DNA from: Blastocatellia bacterium
GTDB taxonomy: Bacteria; Acidobacteriota; Blastocatellia; UBA7656; JADIYM01
Direction: 5' to 3'
Length of the DNA stretch: 64,000 nt
Assembly: GCA_016705245.1 (NCBI GenBank)
Contig: JADIYM010000019.1
Location: 1-64,000 of the forward strand
Shown here: positions 63,762-64,000 of the stretch, one piece after another
Layout of the letters: every line of letters starts with the position of its first letter
Numbering within the stretch: position 1 is the stretch's first letter
Made by a program: the position numbers and the translations under genes
The notes under the pieces: model-generated
The model's database searches: none
Told to the model about the DNA's origin: nothing
The model's input: only the letters and a program-made list of their open reading frames with translations

Positions 63762-64000
63762 ATGGGCAAGGTGATTGGCATCGATCTCGGTACGACGAAC
63801 TCCTGCGTCGCAGTGATGGAGGGCGGCGTCACCCAGATCATTCCCAACAAGGAAGGCGGCCGCACGACGCCATCGGTCGTCGCCTTCACCGAAAAGGGCG
63901 AGAGGCTCGTCGGTCAGATCGCCAAGCGTCAGGCGATCACGAACGCCTCGAATACGATCTATGCGGCGAAGCGGCTCATCGGGCGCAAGTACAATTCGCC
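63762..64000 (+). CDS. dnaK: Chaperone DnaK (Hsp70), 3' end outside window
   Basis: ATG 63762 (GGAGG 11 nt upstream) starts MGKVIGIDLGTTNSCVAVM, the Hsp70 phosphate-1 loop. TTPSVVAFTEKGERLVGQIAKRQAITN and AAKRLIGRKY follow, a typical nucleotide-binding domain start. Only the first 79 codons lie in the window. Confidence 0.97.
   Translation, partial: MGKVIGIDLGTTNSCVAVMEGGVTQIIPNKEGGRTTPSVVAFTEKGERLVGQIAKRQAITNASNTIYAAKRLIGRKYNS

Overview
The window is about 64 kb of GC-rich bacterial chromosome with dense genes on both strands and few long gaps. I read it as a Gram-negative, probably heterotrophic member of the Acidobacteriota. The Gram-negative call rests on lpxK, a Kdo transferase gene and kdsA. 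The phylum call is inference: it rests on a VWFA protein of the kind common in Acidobacteria, SBBP and BNR secreted propeller proteins, a giant Reg_prop hybrid kinase, a DUF4350 protein and an HTH_34/membrane-protein pair. No rRNA or tRNA gene was recognised and there is no sign of a prophage, plasmid, insertion sequence or CRISPR array.

Layout. 1-12.6 kb: a degenerate GAF-PAS sensor kinase, a penicillin-acylase-type hydrolase, a 2'-5' RNA ligase (thpR), a secreted SBBP/IPT protein, malQ and a secreted BNR-propeller protein. 12.6-18.7 kb (minus strand): a monovalent cation/proton antiporter with a coupled membrane protein, a glycine-zipper envelope protein, a VWFA protein, an FmdB-type zinc ribbon and a PQQ-like propeller lipoprotein or exported protein. 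18.8-24.7 kb: guaA, then a very large secreted protein on the opposite strand. 25-32 kb: a DUF1611 protein, an HTH_34 regulator with a membrane protein, an aminotransferase, a CoA-binding protein, a DEDDh exonuclease and recQ. 32-36 kb: a truncated thiolase, 3-hydroxyacyl-CoA dehydrogenase, a zinc-ribbon TPR protein and a CxxCxxxCC protein. 36-40 kb (minus): a secreted protein, a DedA/VTT membrane protein, SpoIID-like and an FliA-class sigma factor. 40-43 kb: an arsenic resistance pair (arsC, acr3) and an ADP-ribosyltransferase-like/Nudix fusion. 43.6-49.7 kb: lpxK-waaA-efp on the minus strand, then two penicillin-interacting proteins on the plus strand. 49.8-57.5 kb: a Ser/Thr kinase with phospho-epitope-like repeats, a beta-propeller phytase, kdsA, an inactive M1-peptidase-like TPR protein and DUF4350. 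57.6-64 kb: a 1298-residue hybrid sensor kinase, then hrcA-grpE-dnaK (dnaK runs off the end).

How the genes work together. Cell-envelope construction is the main theme: Kdo synthesis and transfer, lipid A kinase, two transpeptidase/carboxypeptidase proteins, SpoIID and DedA. A second theme is secreted beta-propeller or repeat proteins and their sensors. hrcA-grpE-dnaK is a classical heat-shock operon.

Quality caution. At least nine genes can only be read whole by assuming one or more single-base frameshifts (about 14 in all), several of them at homopolymers. I treat these mainly as consensus errors in the assembly, and I flag separately the changes that frameshifts cannot explain, such as the thiolase that lacks its C-terminal domain.
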